DNA from: Streptomyces sp. DvalAA-43
GTDB lineage: Bacteria > Actinomycetota > Actinomycetes > Streptomycetales > Streptomycetaceae
Direction: 5' to 3'
NCBI RefSeq assembly: GCF_900091725.1
Contig: NZ_FMBW01000019.1
Coordinates: 1 to 64,000 of the forward strand
DNA length: 64,000 nucleotides
Below the pieces are notes generated by a model, which was not told the DNA's origin, searched no databases, and saw nothing but the letters and a program-made list of their open reading frames with translations. Below, one piece after another: positions 25,700 to 33,821 of this stretch. Each line of letters begins with the position of its first letter. The stretch's first letter is position 1. Both the position numbers and the translations under genes were made by a program.

Positions 25700-27010
25700 A
25701 TGAGCAGCGATCAGGACACCGCACCCCCCGCACCCCGCCCGGGTGGGAACCTGCTGCGCCATCACGACTTCCGGTTGTTGTGGGTCGGCGAGACCGCCAG
25801 CAAGGTGGGCACCGCGATCACCACCGTCGCGCTGCCGATGGTCGCGGTGAACGTCCTGCACGCCGGAACGTTCGCCGTCGCCGCCCTCTCCGCCGCGGTC
25901 TGGCTGCCCTGGCTGGTGCTCGGCCTGCCGGCCGGGGCCTGGGTGGACCGGCTGCCGCACCGGCGCCTGATGATCGCCTGCGACCTGGTGTCCGCCGCAC
26001 TGCTGCTGAGCGTCCCCGCGGCCTACGCACTCGACGTCCTGACCATCCAGTACCTGCTCGGAGCCGCGATGGGGATCGGCGCGGTCAGCGTCTTCTTCAC
26101 CACCGCCTGCCAGGTCCTCCTCCCGGCCGTGGTGCCGCGCGACGACGTCCCGGAGGGCAATGCGAAGCTCCAAGGCAGCGAATCCACCGCACAGTTGGTC
26201 GGACCGAGCCTCGGCGGCCTGCTGGCGCAGTGGTTCGGAGCGGTGTTCGGACTGCTCCTCGACGGGGCGAGCTTCCTGGTCTCCGCGGTCTGCCTGGCAC
26301 GGATGCGGCCCACCGGGAAGCCCGGGGACGAACCCGGGAAGGCGCCCGGCCCACCGCAACCGCGCAGCAGCAGCCTCGCCCAGGAGATCGCCACCGGCCT
26401 GCGCTTCCTGTTCACCAACCCGTATCTCCGACCGCTCACCCTCTACACCGCGGTCGCCAACCTCGCGGCGGGCGGATTCGAGGCGATCATCGTCCTCTTC
26501 CTGCTGCGCGATGTCGGCGCCACCCCTGGTGCGGTCGGCATCATGATCGGCGTCACCAGCGCCGGCGGCCTGCTCGGCGCACTCGTCACCACCCGCTTCG
26601 CCCGGCGCTTCGGCACCGCACGCGGCACCCTGATCTCCGAGTTCGTGGCCATGCCCTTCGCTCTTCTCATCCCCCTGACCACCCACGGATACGGCCTCGC
26701 CCTCTTCCTGGTCGGCGGGCTCGTCATCAATGCCGGAACGGTGGTCTCCTCCATTCTCACCATGGGTTTCCGGCAGACCTACTGCCCGCCCGAACTCCTC
26801 GGCCGGGTCACCTCCGCGTCACGCTTCCTGGCCTTCGGCACGCTGCCCGTCGGGGCGTTTCTGGCCGGTATCGTCGCCAGTTCCATGTCGACCCGCTCGG
26901 CCATCTGGATTTCCTGCATCACGCTCGCCCTGTCCGGGCTGATCCTGTTGGCCAGCCCCTTGCGGAAATGCCGGGACTTCCCCACGGAAACCGCCCGTTA
27001 CGTCGCCTGA
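25700..27010 (+). CDS. MFS transporter, probable product exporter (copy 1)
   Basis: This 436-residue major facilitator protein has about 12 predicted hydrophobic segments. The N-terminus is RHHDFRLLWVGETASKVG, and the loop 2-3 signature PAGAWVDRLPHRRLM matches the GxxxDRxxRR motif of drug exporters. It resembles the second MFS gene of the cluster (43.4 kb) in its opening motif and in the region ending ICPPELLGR/YCPPELLGR. It likely exports the peptide product or a shunt and confers self-protection. Its own operator pair suggests substrate- or intermediate-responsive expression. ATG 25700 follows GAGGTG. Confidence 0.91.
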   Translation: MSSDQDTAPPAPRPGGNLLRHHDFRLLWVGETASKVGTAITTVALPMVAVNVLHAGTFAVAALSAAVWLPWLVLGLPAGAWVDRLPHRRLMIACDLVSAALLLSVPAAYALDVLTIQYLLGAAMGIGAVSVFFTTACQVLLPAVVPRDDVPEGNAKLQGSESTAQLVGPSLGGLLAQWFGAVFGLLLDGASFLVSAVCLARMRPTGKPGDEPGKAPGPPQPRSSSLAQEIATGLRFLFTNPYLRPLTLYTAVANLAAGGFEAIIVLFLLRDVGATPGAVGIMIGVTSAGGLLGALVTTRFARRFGTARGTLISEFVAMPFALLIPLTTHGYGLALFLVGGLVINAGTVVSSILTMGFRQTYCPPELLGRVTSASRFLAFGTLPVGAFLAGIVASSMSTRSAIWISCITLALSGLILLASPLRKCRDFPTETARYVA

Positions 27011-27060
27011 CGGCGCACCGGCAGCCCACTCTCGATAGTTATCAAAATGTCCGGCCGCTA

Positions 27061-27089
27061 TTGATGGCGCACCCTCGCGGAACTATGGT
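27061..27089 (+). promoter_or_regulatory. Promoter for the 32-codon gene
   Basis: TTGATG (27061-27066) and TATGGT (27084-27089) are 17 bases apart, close to a housekeeping-sigma consensus. Transcription would begin near 27096, leaving a leader of about 60 bases before the ATG at 27155. It lies 50 bases after the exporter stop, so the small gene appears to be separately transcribed. Confidence 0.55.
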
Positions 27090-27154
27090 CGAAGCACCGA
27101 ATCGCCGATGGAATCCGACCACGGCGAAAGGTGTATCAGGAGAGGGGAATTCCG

Positions 27155-27253
27155 ATGCAGTCCTCCGCTGAGGAAATGGTCGCTTTCGAGGAGCTCGACC
27201 TGGACGAGTACGCCGTCACCCAGGCCTGTCAGATCCCCCCGACCGCCCGCTGA
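27155..27253 (+). CDS. 32-residue peptide gene of unknown function, possible RiPP-like precursor
   Basis: This 32-residue frame has all the marks of a real gene: a candidate promoter at 27061, AGGAGAGGGG before the ATG, and a perfect terminator hairpin just after the stop. The peptide begins MQSSAEEM, has an acidic middle (FEELDLDEY) and ends with ACQIPPTAR, including a single Cys. An acidic leader-like front with a short distinct tail resembles ribosomal precursor peptides. However, I see no recognised RiPP modification enzyme in the window and do not recognise the family. Other options are a small regulator, a scaffold peptide for the assembly line, or a leader peptide. It sits between the exporter and the large right-hand operon. 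Confidence 0.6.
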   Translation: MQSSAEEMVAFEELDLDEYAVTQACQIPPTAR

Positions 27254-27270
27254 CGTACCCGCCCCTTCCA

Positions 27271-27309
27271 CTCCAGGGACTCCGGCAGCGCACGGCGGGG
27301 TCCCTGGAG
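27271..27309 (+). terminator. Perfect hairpin after the 32-codon gene
   Basis: The arms CTCCAGGGAC (27271-27280) and GTCCCTGGAG (27300-27309) pair perfectly over 10 bases with a 19-base loop, starting 18 bases after the stop. It isolates the small gene from the PKS/NRPS operon downstream. The following 220 bases to 27533 contain no supported gene and presumably the promoter of that operon. Confidence 0.7.
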
Positions 27310-27533
27310 TTCGGCATGGGCGCCGCAGGGAATCGACGGAATGGAACGCCACCGATCCCGGAAGAGGAATCGGAACACACCATTCCCTGATCGCGCGATT
27401 CATCGGCACCCTTCGCCGGTGATCCGTGGCGAAAGGATTCGTCCTCGGTGTGGAAAAACCGCTCTCTTCTCTTTCCCTCGCTGGTCCGGGCGGCGCGGCC
27501 GCCCGTTGATCACGCATCGAAACGGGGGCTTTC

Positions 27534-29570
27534 GTGACAGCGATGGACAGACGTGTCGCCGTAGTCGGTCTGGCTTGCCGGTTTCCCGGCGCGGAGAATC
27601 CCGACGAATTCTGGCGGAATCTGCTCGACGGAAAGGACTCGATCACTCGGGTCACCGGCCCCGACGGCGTCGCCGCGCGCGGGCTGATGGACTCCCCCGA
27701 GTGGTTCGACGCGGGCTATTTCGGCATCTCGCCACGCGAGGCCAGGCTGATCAATCCTCAGCACCGGGTGTTCCTGGAGTGCGCCGTGGCCGCGTTCGAG
27801 GACGCCGGTTTCGAACCGACGCGTCGGACCGGTGCCGTCGGCGTGTACGCGGGCAGTGGTGAGAACACGTACGCCCAGCTGCTCAAGGCGAACCGGGCAT
27901 CGCTGCCATCGGTGTCCGACTGGGAGATACGGGTCGCGAACGGGCCCGACTTCCTGTGCGGCCGGGTCGCCCACCGGCTGGGACTGCGCGGCCCGACGGT
28001 GACGGTGCAGGCCGCCTGCGCCACCTCGCTGGTCGCCGTGCACCTCGCGGTCCAGGGGCTGTTGACCGGCGACTGCGACCTGGCCCTGGCCGGGGGTGTC
28101 AGCGTGCGGGTCCCGGCCGGGGTGGGCGGGCCCGACGAGGTGGGGATCCAGGCGCCGGACGGGGTGCTGCGGGCCTTCGACGCCGGCGCCCGTGGTCTGG
28201 TCGGCGGGGACGGCGTCGGCGTCGTGGTGCTGAAACGATGCGCGGACGCGGTGGCCGACGGCGACCGGATCGACGCCGTGATCCTCGGCTCCGCCGTCAA
28301 CAACGACGGCGCCGACCGCATGGGGTTCACCGCCCCGGGCATCGCGGGGCAGGCCGCGGTCGTCGAACGGGCGCAGCGGGTGGCGGGCATCGCGCCGGAG
28401 TCGTGCACCTACGTGGAGACCCACGGCACCGGCACCCGGCTCGGCGACCCGGTCGAGATCGCCGCGCTCACCAAGGCGTTCCGCCGGGACGACCGCGACA
28501 ACCGCGACGACGGCCACGGCGCCGGGCGCCGGGGCTTCTGCGGGATCGGCTCGGTGAAGACCAACATCGGGCACACGGACGCGGCGGCGAGCGTGGCCGG
28601 TCTGATCAAGACCGTCCTGGCGCTGAAGCACGGCATCATCCCGCCGAGCCTGCACTTCACGGAACCCAATCCGGAGATCGACTTCGAGGCGAGCCCGTTC
28701 CGGGTGGTCGCCCGGGTGGAGGACTGGCAGCCGGACGGGATTCCGCGGCGTGCCGGAGTGAGCTCCTTCAGCATCGGCGGGACCAACGCCCATGTCGTGC
28801 TCGAAGAGCCGCCGTCGGAGCAGGAGCCGGGCGACGCGCCGAGCGCGGGCGGCCCGTACGCGCTGCCGCTGTCGGCGAAGACCCCGGCGGCCCTGGAGGC
28901 CGTCACCGCGCGGCTCGCCGAGCACCTGCGCCGGGCGCCGGGAACGCCGCTCGCCGATGTGGCCTGGACGCTCCAGACCGGTCGGTGGGAGCACCCGTAC
29001 CGGCGGTTCGCGCTCGTGCGGGACACCGCGGACGCCGTGCGCGTGCTGACCGGCGAGGAGCCGGACCGACTGGTCACCGCGGTCGGCGCGGTCCGGGCTC
29101 CGGCACAGGACTCAGGGGCGCCGCAGGACGGTCCCGAGGCCGCGGGCAGGCTCTGGCTGAGCGGCGCCGCCGTCGACTGGGGAGCGCTGCACCGGGGCCG
29201 GCGGCCGCGCCGGGTCGCCCTGCCCACCTACCCCTTCGAACGCCGGCTGTTCACCGTGGAGCCGTCCGTCAGCAGCGCCCCGGCGCCCGTGCCCGCCGCG
29301 CCCGCCGAGCCGCCGCCACCGCCGACAGGGCTTGCCACGTACGACCTGGTCGCGAAGCTCTTCGCCGAGATCCTCGATCTGCCCGAGGTCGAGCCGGACG
29401 AGAGCTTCTTCGACCTCGGCGGCGATTCCCTCACCGCGACCCGGCTGGTCGCCTGGGTCCGCGAGCGCTATCCGGTGGAGCTCTCCCCCAAGGAGCTGTT
29501 CGCGGCGCCCACCGCCGAGGAGTTCGCCGCGCTGATCGACGTGCGGCTCGCCCAGGGCCGTACGCCGTGA
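27534..29570 (+). CDS. AT-less ketosynthase-ACP protein
   Basis: This 678-residue protein has an N-terminal KS (about 1-425) and a C-terminal ACP (about 600-675) but no acyltransferase. KS catalytic residues are intact: Cys in QAACATSLVAV, His in VETHGTGTRLGD and His in TNIGHTDAAAS. After the KS a typical KS-AT linker is recognisable (LPLSAKTPAALEA, DVAWTLQTGR). The text then jumps to a post-AT linker (LPTYPFERRLFTV), as if the AT had been cut out. The ACP has FFDLGGDSLTATRL. It needs an AT in trans; a discrete AT gene is in the same operon at 33.8 kb. It likely extends an aminoacyl chain with the unusual extender made by the neighbouring genes. The GTG start at 27534 follows GGGGG. Confidence 0.92.
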   Translation: MTAMDRRVAVVGLACRFPGAENPDEFWRNLLDGKDSITRVTGPDGVAARGLMDSPEWFDAGYFGISPREARLINPQHRVFLECAVAAFEDAGFEPTRRTGAVGVYAGSGENTYAQLLKANRASLPSVSDWEIRVANGPDFLCGRVAHRLGLRGPTVTVQAACATSLVAVHLAVQGLLTGDCDLALAGGVSVRVPAGVGGPDEVGIQAPDGVLRAFDAGARGLVGGDGVGVVVLKRCADAVADGDRIDAVILGSAVNNDGADRMGFTAPGIAGQAAVVERAQRVAGIAPESCTYVETHGTGTRLGDPVEIAALTKAFRRDDRDNRDDGHGAGRRGFCGIGSVKTNIGHTDAAASVAGLIKTVLALKHGIIPPSLHFTEPNPEIDFEASPFRVVARVEDWQPDGIPRRAGVSSFSIGGTNAHVVLEEPPSEQEPGDAPSAGGPYALPLSAKTPAALEAVTARLAEHLRRAPGTPLADVAWTLQTGRWEHPYRRFALVRDTADAVRVLTGEEPDRLVTAVGAVRAPAQDSGAPQDGPEAAGRLWLSGAAVDWGALHRGRRPRRVALPTYPFERRLFTVEPSVSSAPAPVPAAPAEPPPPPTGLATYDLVAKLFAEILDLPEVEPDESFFDLGGDSLTATRLVAWVRERYPVELSPKELFAAPTAEEFAALIDVRLAQGRTP

Positions 29571-30322
29571 CGGGGTGGACCGTCCGCCGGCGCCGCCGCC
29601 CGGACGCCGCCGCCTCCCTCTACTGTTTCCCGCACGCCGGCGGGCTGCCGGGCGAGTACCTGCGCTGGTCCGACGACCTGCCCGGGATCCAGGTCTGGGG
29701 CGTGCACCTGCCCGGCCGGACCACCCGCCGGGCGGAGCCCCCGTACACCCGGATGGACGAGCTGGTGGACGCCCTGGTGTCGGCGGTCGACTTCGGCCGG
29801 GACCGGCCGTTCGCGTTCTTCGGGCACAGCCTCGGCGCCCTGGTGGCCTTCGAGGTGGCGAAGGAACTGCGCGGCAGGGGCCGGGAGGTGCCGGGGCGGC
29901 TGCTGGTGTCCTCGTGCCCGGCCCCGCCCCTGCCGCCCGCCGTGCGGCGGGTGCACGAGCTGTCGGACGACGAGCTGCTCGACGCGATCGAGCGGGGCAC
30001 CGGCGAGCCCCTGGCCCATCTGCGGGAGGACGTCGGGCTCCGGGAGCACGCGCTCGCGAGCTTCCGGGCCGACTACACCCTGCTCGACCAGTACCGCCCC
30101 CGGCGGGCCGAGCCGCTGGACTGTCCGGTCACCGTCCTCGCCGGCAGCGAGGAGCCGTGGTCGTCCTGGCGGGACGGCTGGGCCGCGCACACGCGCGCGG
30201 GGACCGAGCTGCGGGTGGTGCCCGGGGGCCACTTCCACTTCCGCGAGAGAAAGGCCGAAGTCCTGTGTGTGCTGCGGGATTCCGTACCGACGACGAGGGG
30301 AGAGTGCGGGTGGACCGCATAG
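29567..30322 (+). CDS. Type II thioesterase (alpha/beta hydrolase)
   Basis: This 251-residue external thioesterase of the GrsT/RifR family starts with the typical LYCFPHAGGLPGEY. It carries the nucleophile Ser in FFGHSLGALVAFE and the catalytic His near the end in VPGGHFHFRE. An Asp in the C-terminal half is less obvious because the usual GxxD site reads LAGSEEPW. Such enzymes remove wrongly loaded acyl or aminoacyl groups from carrier proteins. Some act as product-releasing enzymes in trans, which may matter here because the split assembly line in this operon lacks an integrated TE. GTG 29567 overlaps the preceding stop. Confidence 0.9.
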   Translation: MTGWTVRRRRRPDAAASLYCFPHAGGLPGEYLRWSDDLPGIQVWGVHLPGRTTRRAEPPYTRMDELVDALVSAVDFGRDRPFAFFGHSLGALVAFEVAKELRGRGREVPGRLLVSSCPAPPLPPAVRRVHELSDDELLDAIERGTGEPLAHLREDVGLREHALASFRADYTLLDQYRPRRAEPLDCPVTVLAGSEEPWSSWRDGWAAHTRAGTELRVVPGGHFHFRERKAEVLCVLRDSVPTTRGECGWTA

Positions 30323-31179
30323 GGGTGGTGGGCGCGGGCACGATGGGGCGCGGGGTGGCGCAGCTGTTCGCGGAGCACGGGCACGAGGTCGTGCTGGTGG
30401 ACGTGGCGGAACGCGCCTTGTCGTCCGCGCGGGACGAGATCGCCAGGAACGTACGGTTCGCTCCGCTGGTCCGCCCGGGGACGCCCGCGCGGGACCCGGG
30501 GGAGGTGACCGGCCGGATCGAGTTCACCGTGGACCCGGAGCGGCTGCGCCGGGTGGACTTCCTGGTCGAGAACGTCACCGAGGACTGGGAGATCAAGCGG
30601 CCGCTGTACGGCGAGCTGGATGCCGTCTGCCGCCCCGGGGTCCCCTTCGGCGTGAACACGTCCGCGATCCCGATCACCCGGGTCGCCGCGCTCACCGGCC
30701 GGGCCGGGCACGTCATCGGGATGCACTTCATGAACCCGGCGCACCTCAAGCCCACCGTCGAGCTGATCCGCGGCCACCACACCTCGGACGGGACCATCGC
30801 CCGCACCCGCGCGCTGCTCGACGGCGTCGGCAAGGGACATGTCCTGGTGGAGGACTCCTCGGGCTTCGTGACCAACCGCGTCGCGATGCTCACCATCAAC
30901 GAGGCGGTCTTCCTGCTCCACGAGGGGGTCTCCACCGCGGCGGACGTGGACCGCCTGTTCAAGGAGTGCTTCGGGCACGCGATGGGGCCGCTGGAGACCG
31001 CGGACCTCATCGGCCTGGACACCGTCCTGCTGTCCCTGAAGGTGCTGTCCGACCACTTCGGCGATCCCAAGTACCGGCCCTGTCCGCTCCTCACCCGCCT
31101 GGTCGACGCCGGTCTGCACGGGCGCAAGACGGGACAGGGCTTCCATTCCTACGAGTCGGGAGAACGACGCAATGGCTGA
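30310..31179 (+). CDS. 3-hydroxyacyl-CoA dehydrogenase-like oxidoreductase for extender-unit synthesis
   Basis: This 289-residue NAD-dependent dehydrogenase has an N-terminal Rossmann motif (GVVGAGTMGRGVA) and the 3-hydroxyacyl-CoA dehydrogenase signature (GMHFMNPAHLKPTVELI, then SSGFVTNRVAM). Homologues in methoxymalonyl-ACP (FkbK) and aminomalonyl- or hydroxymalonyl-ACP (ZmaG) pathways oxidise the CH2OH of an ACP-bound C3 unit. The following ACP and acyl-CoA dehydrogenase genes reproduce that arrangement. GTG 30310 is preferred over GTG 30304 because GGGGAG is then seven bases upstream; it overlaps the thioesterase gene by 13 bases. Confidence 0.9.
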   Translation: MDRIGVVGAGTMGRGVAQLFAEHGHEVVLVDVAERALSSARDEIARNVRFAPLVRPGTPARDPGEVTGRIEFTVDPERLRRVDFLVENVTEDWEIKRPLYGELDAVCRPGVPFGVNTSAIPITRVAALTGRAGHVIGMHFMNPAHLKPTVELIRGHHTSDGTIARTRALLDGVGKGHVLVEDSSGFVTNRVAMLTINEAVFLLHEGVSTAADVDRLFKECFGHAMGPLETADLIGLDTVLLSLKVLSDHFGDPKYRPCPLLTRLVDAGLHGRKTGQGFHSYESGERRNG

Positions 31180-31441
31180 CGCGCCGACTGACGAAGACAA
31201 GGTTCTGATCCGGGATTTCCTCGACGGGCATGTGCACGGCGTGGTGGTGGAGGACGACGAGGACCTGTTCGCCTCGGGTCTGGTGAACTCGCTGTTCGCC
31301 GTGCAGCTGGTGATGTGGGTCGAGCGGACCTATGGACTGCGGGCCTCGGGCGAGGACCTCGACTTCGCCAACTTCCGGTCGATCGACGCCATCGCGGGGT
31401 TCGTGGCACGCAAGAAGGCCCTCGTCGGAGGCGACGCGTGA
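31172..31441 (+). CDS. Free-standing acyl carrier protein
   Basis: This 89-residue acidic carrier protein has the phosphopantetheine serine in FASGLVNSLFAVQL, a form typical of the free ACPs used for methoxymalonyl, hydroxymalonyl and aminomalonyl extender units. It lies between the two dehydrogenases that would act on its cargo and overlaps both neighbours by a few bases. The class II synthetase-like ligase encoded downstream is the likely loading enzyme. Confidence 0.92.
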   Translation: MADAPTDEDKVLIRDFLDGHVHGVVVEDDEDLFASGLVNSLFAVQLVMWVERTYGLRASGEDLDFANFRSIDAIAGFVARKKALVGGDA

Positions 31442-32622
31442 TCGTCGAGCCCTCCCCCGAGCAGCTCGCGCTGCGCCGGGAGATCATCGCGTTCGCCCGG
31501 ACGGAGCTCGGCCGTGACGCGGCCGGGGCCGACCGCGAGGCCCGCTTCCCCCGGGAGGACTGGCGACGCTGCGCCGACTTCGGTGTGCTGGGGTGGCCGG
31601 TGCCCGAGGAGTACGGCGGACGCGGCTTCGATCCGCTGACCACCGTCATGGCCCTGGAGGCACTGGGCTACGCCTGCCCGGACAACGGCCTGGTGTTCGC
31701 GGTCGACAACCACCTCTGGGGTTGTGTGATCTATCTGCTGCTGCACGGCACCGAGGAGCAGAAGCGGCGCTTCCTGCCCGGTCTGTGCGACGGCACACTG
31801 GTCGGCGCCCACGCCCTGTCGGAGCCGGAGGCGGGCTCCGACGTCCTCGGCATGACCACCACCGCGGAGCGCGACGGCGACGGCTACCGGCTGACCGGCA
31901 CCAAGTGCTTCATCAGCAACGGTCCGGTGGCGGACGTCTTCGTCACCCTCGCCCGGACCGGTACGGCCACGGACCCGGGTCGGCAGGACCGGCTGTCGGC
32001 GTTCCTGGTCACCGCCGATCTGCCCGGCGTGATCAAGAAGCGCGAGCTGCCGAAGATGGGGCTGCGGACCACCCCGATGGGCGTAGTCGAGTTCGACGGC
32101 ACCCCGGTGCCCGCGGCGAATCTGCTCGGCCGGGAGGGGACCGGCTACCCGGTCTTCTCCTCGACCATCGAGTGGGAGCGGTCCTTCATGTTCGCCTCGA
32201 AGGTGGGCGCCATGGAACGGCTCCTGGAGACCTGTGTCCGGCATGCCAACACCCGTCGCCAGTTCGGCCGGACGCTCGGTTCCCACCAGGCGGTGTCGCA
32301 CCCGATCGCCGACATGAAGATCCGCCTCGATCTGGCGAAGCTGCTGCTCTACCGCGTGGGCTGGCTGAAGCGGGAGGGGCGGATCGCCCTCCAGGAGGCC
32401 ACCATGGCCAAGATCTTCATCAGCGAGGGCCTGGTCGACACGGCGAGGGCCGCCGTGGAACTGCACGGAGCCCGGGGCTATCTGGAGGAGTACGGCATCG
32501 AACGCGAGCTGCGCGACGCCCTCGGAGGCCCGATCTACGCCGGGGCGAACGCGGTACAGCGCGGCATCCTCGCCGAACTCATCGGCGTGCGCGGGGCGTT
32601 GTCGGGGGGCGAGCCGCGATGA
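31438..32622 (+). CDS. Acyl-CoA dehydrogenase-like flavoprotein acting on ACP-bound substrate
   Basis: This 394-residue acyl-CoA dehydrogenase family protein has ALSEPEAGSDVLGM and CFISNGPVADVFV for FAD binding, RRQFGRTLGSHQAV, and a C-terminal LHGARGYLEEYGIER. FkbI and ZmaE/ZmaI homologues oxidise the ACP-bound semialdehyde made by the partner dehydrogenase, giving a malonyl-type carboxyl group. The same role is inferred here. GTG 31438 overlaps the ACP stop by four bases. Confidence 0.91.
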   Translation: MIVEPSPEQLALRREIIAFARTELGRDAAGADREARFPREDWRRCADFGVLGWPVPEEYGGRGFDPLTTVMALEALGYACPDNGLVFAVDNHLWGCVIYLLLHGTEEQKRRFLPGLCDGTLVGAHALSEPEAGSDVLGMTTTAERDGDGYRLTGTKCFISNGPVADVFVTLARTGTATDPGRQDRLSAFLVTADLPGVIKKRELPKMGLRTTPMGVVEFDGTPVPAANLLGREGTGYPVFSSTIEWERSFMFASKVGAMERLLETCVRHANTRRQFGRTLGSHQAVSHPIADMKIRLDLAKLLLYRVGWLKREGRIALQEATMAKIFISEGLVDTARAAVELHGARGYLEEYGIERELRDALGGPIYAGANAVQRGILAELIGVRGALSGGEPR

Positions 32623-33821
32623 CCACGAGGACCACCACGGTCAGGCTCCCGCTGGAACCGGCGCTGCCCGTCGAGCTCGCCCAGGAGCTCTCCCAGCGGG
32701 TCTACTTCGTCTCGGACACGATCACCGGCTTCTCGCTCGTCCGCTCGGCGGACGGGATCACGGCGGTGGACGTCGACGTCGACACGGAGACGGCGGTCGA
32801 TCCGGCCGGACTCGCGCGCCGGATCAATCTGATGACGGCGAACGACCTGATCGGCCAGCGGATCACGGAGCCCAAGGTGGTCTGGCGCGCCGCCGGCTCC
32901 GGGCCGGTGACGGACGCGTTCGACGAGCTGGTGGCCCGGGGTGGCGCCGTGGAGGCGGGCGAGGGCCTGATCGGCGTCGGTGAGCCCGTGCTGTCGCTGA
33001 TGGACCACCTGGACTCGCTCCTGCGCGCCCTGGTCGTCGAGGAGTTCGGCGCCCGGGAGTACCGCTACCCGACGCTGGTCTCCGCCGATGTGCTGCGGCG
33101 CACCGGCTACTTCGAGTCCTTCCCGCAGATGGTGATGTCGGTGTCCCGGCTGCACGGCGACATCGACAGCTACCGCGGCTTCCTCGACGCCCTCGCGGAC
33201 GGCGGTGACCTCCAGGAGGCGCTGAGCGCGCACAGCGGCGGCTTCGATCACTGTCTGCCGCCCACCATGTGCTTCCACACGTACCACCAGTTCGCGGACG
33301 GCCCGCTGCCGGCGCCGTCGATGGTGGTGACCGCGCGGGGGAAGTCGTTCCGCAACGAGTCCCGCTACCGGCGCTCCCTGGAGCGGCTGTGGGACTTCAC
33401 CATCCGCGAGATCGTCTTCCTGGGGACGCCGGAGTTCGTGCTCGACGCACGCGGGCGCCTGATGGAGCGGGCGTACGAGCTGGTGGACGCGCTCGGTCTG
33501 GGCGGGCGGTGCGAGGTGGCCGGTGATCCGTTCTTCCTCAACGACACGACCGCGGCGCGCGCCTGGTCGCAGCGGCTGCTGGAGCTGAAGTACGAGCTCC
33601 GGCTTCCGCTGGACGGGGAGCGCGATGTGTCCGTCGGCTCGTTCAACTACCACGAGCAGTTCTTCGGCAGGTCCTTCGGGATCGGCGGCGCGAAGGGCGA
33701 GCCCGTCTTCACGGGGTGCGCCGGGTTCGGGCTGGAGCGTTTCGCCTACGCGTTCCTGTGCCGCCACGGCCTGGACCCCGCGCACTGGCCGGATGCCGTA
33801 CGGACGGCGGTGGCGCCGTGA
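32619..33821 (+). CDS. Class II aminoacyl-tRNA-synthetase-like amino acid:carrier-protein ligase
   Basis: This 400-residue protein has the class II synthetase catalytic core without a tRNA-binding extension. Motif 2 is seen as GKSFRNESRYRRSLERLW and motif 3 as GCAGFGLERFAYAF. Cys in PTMCFHTYHQF and Cys in TGCAGF could bind the active-site zinc known in amino acid:[carrier protein] ligases and in atypical seryl-tRNA synthetases. Those ligases charge a carrier protein rather than tRNA. Placed between the acyl-CoA dehydrogenase and AT genes, it probably loads an amino acid, most simply serine, on the free ACP at 31.2 kb. The substrate is inferred only. ATG 32619 overlaps the previous stop (ATGA). 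Confidence 0.85.
   Translation: MTTRTTTVRLPLEPALPVELAQELSQRVYFVSDTITGFSLVRSADGITAVDVDVDTETAVDPAGLARRINLMTANDLIGQRITEPKVVWRAAGSGPVTDAFDELVARGGAVEAGEGLIGVGEPVLSLMDHLDSLLRALVVEEFGAREYRYPTLVSADVLRRTGYFESFPQMVMSVSRLHGDIDSYRGFLDALADGGDLQEALSAHSGGFDHCLPPTMCFHTYHQFADGPLPAPSMVVTARGKSFRNESRYRRSLERLWDFTIREIVFLGTPEFVLDARGRLMERAYELVDALGLGGRCEVAGDPFFLNDTTAARAWSQRLLELKYELRLPLDGERDVSVGSFNYHEQFFGRSFGIGGAKGEPVFTGCAGFGLERFAYAFLCRHGLDPAHWPDAVRTAVAP

Noticed and set aside
27510..28994. Leftward open frame of about 490 codons opposite the KS
   Set aside because: It lacks recognisable motifs and a ribosome site; the KS catalytic residues on the other strand explain the region.
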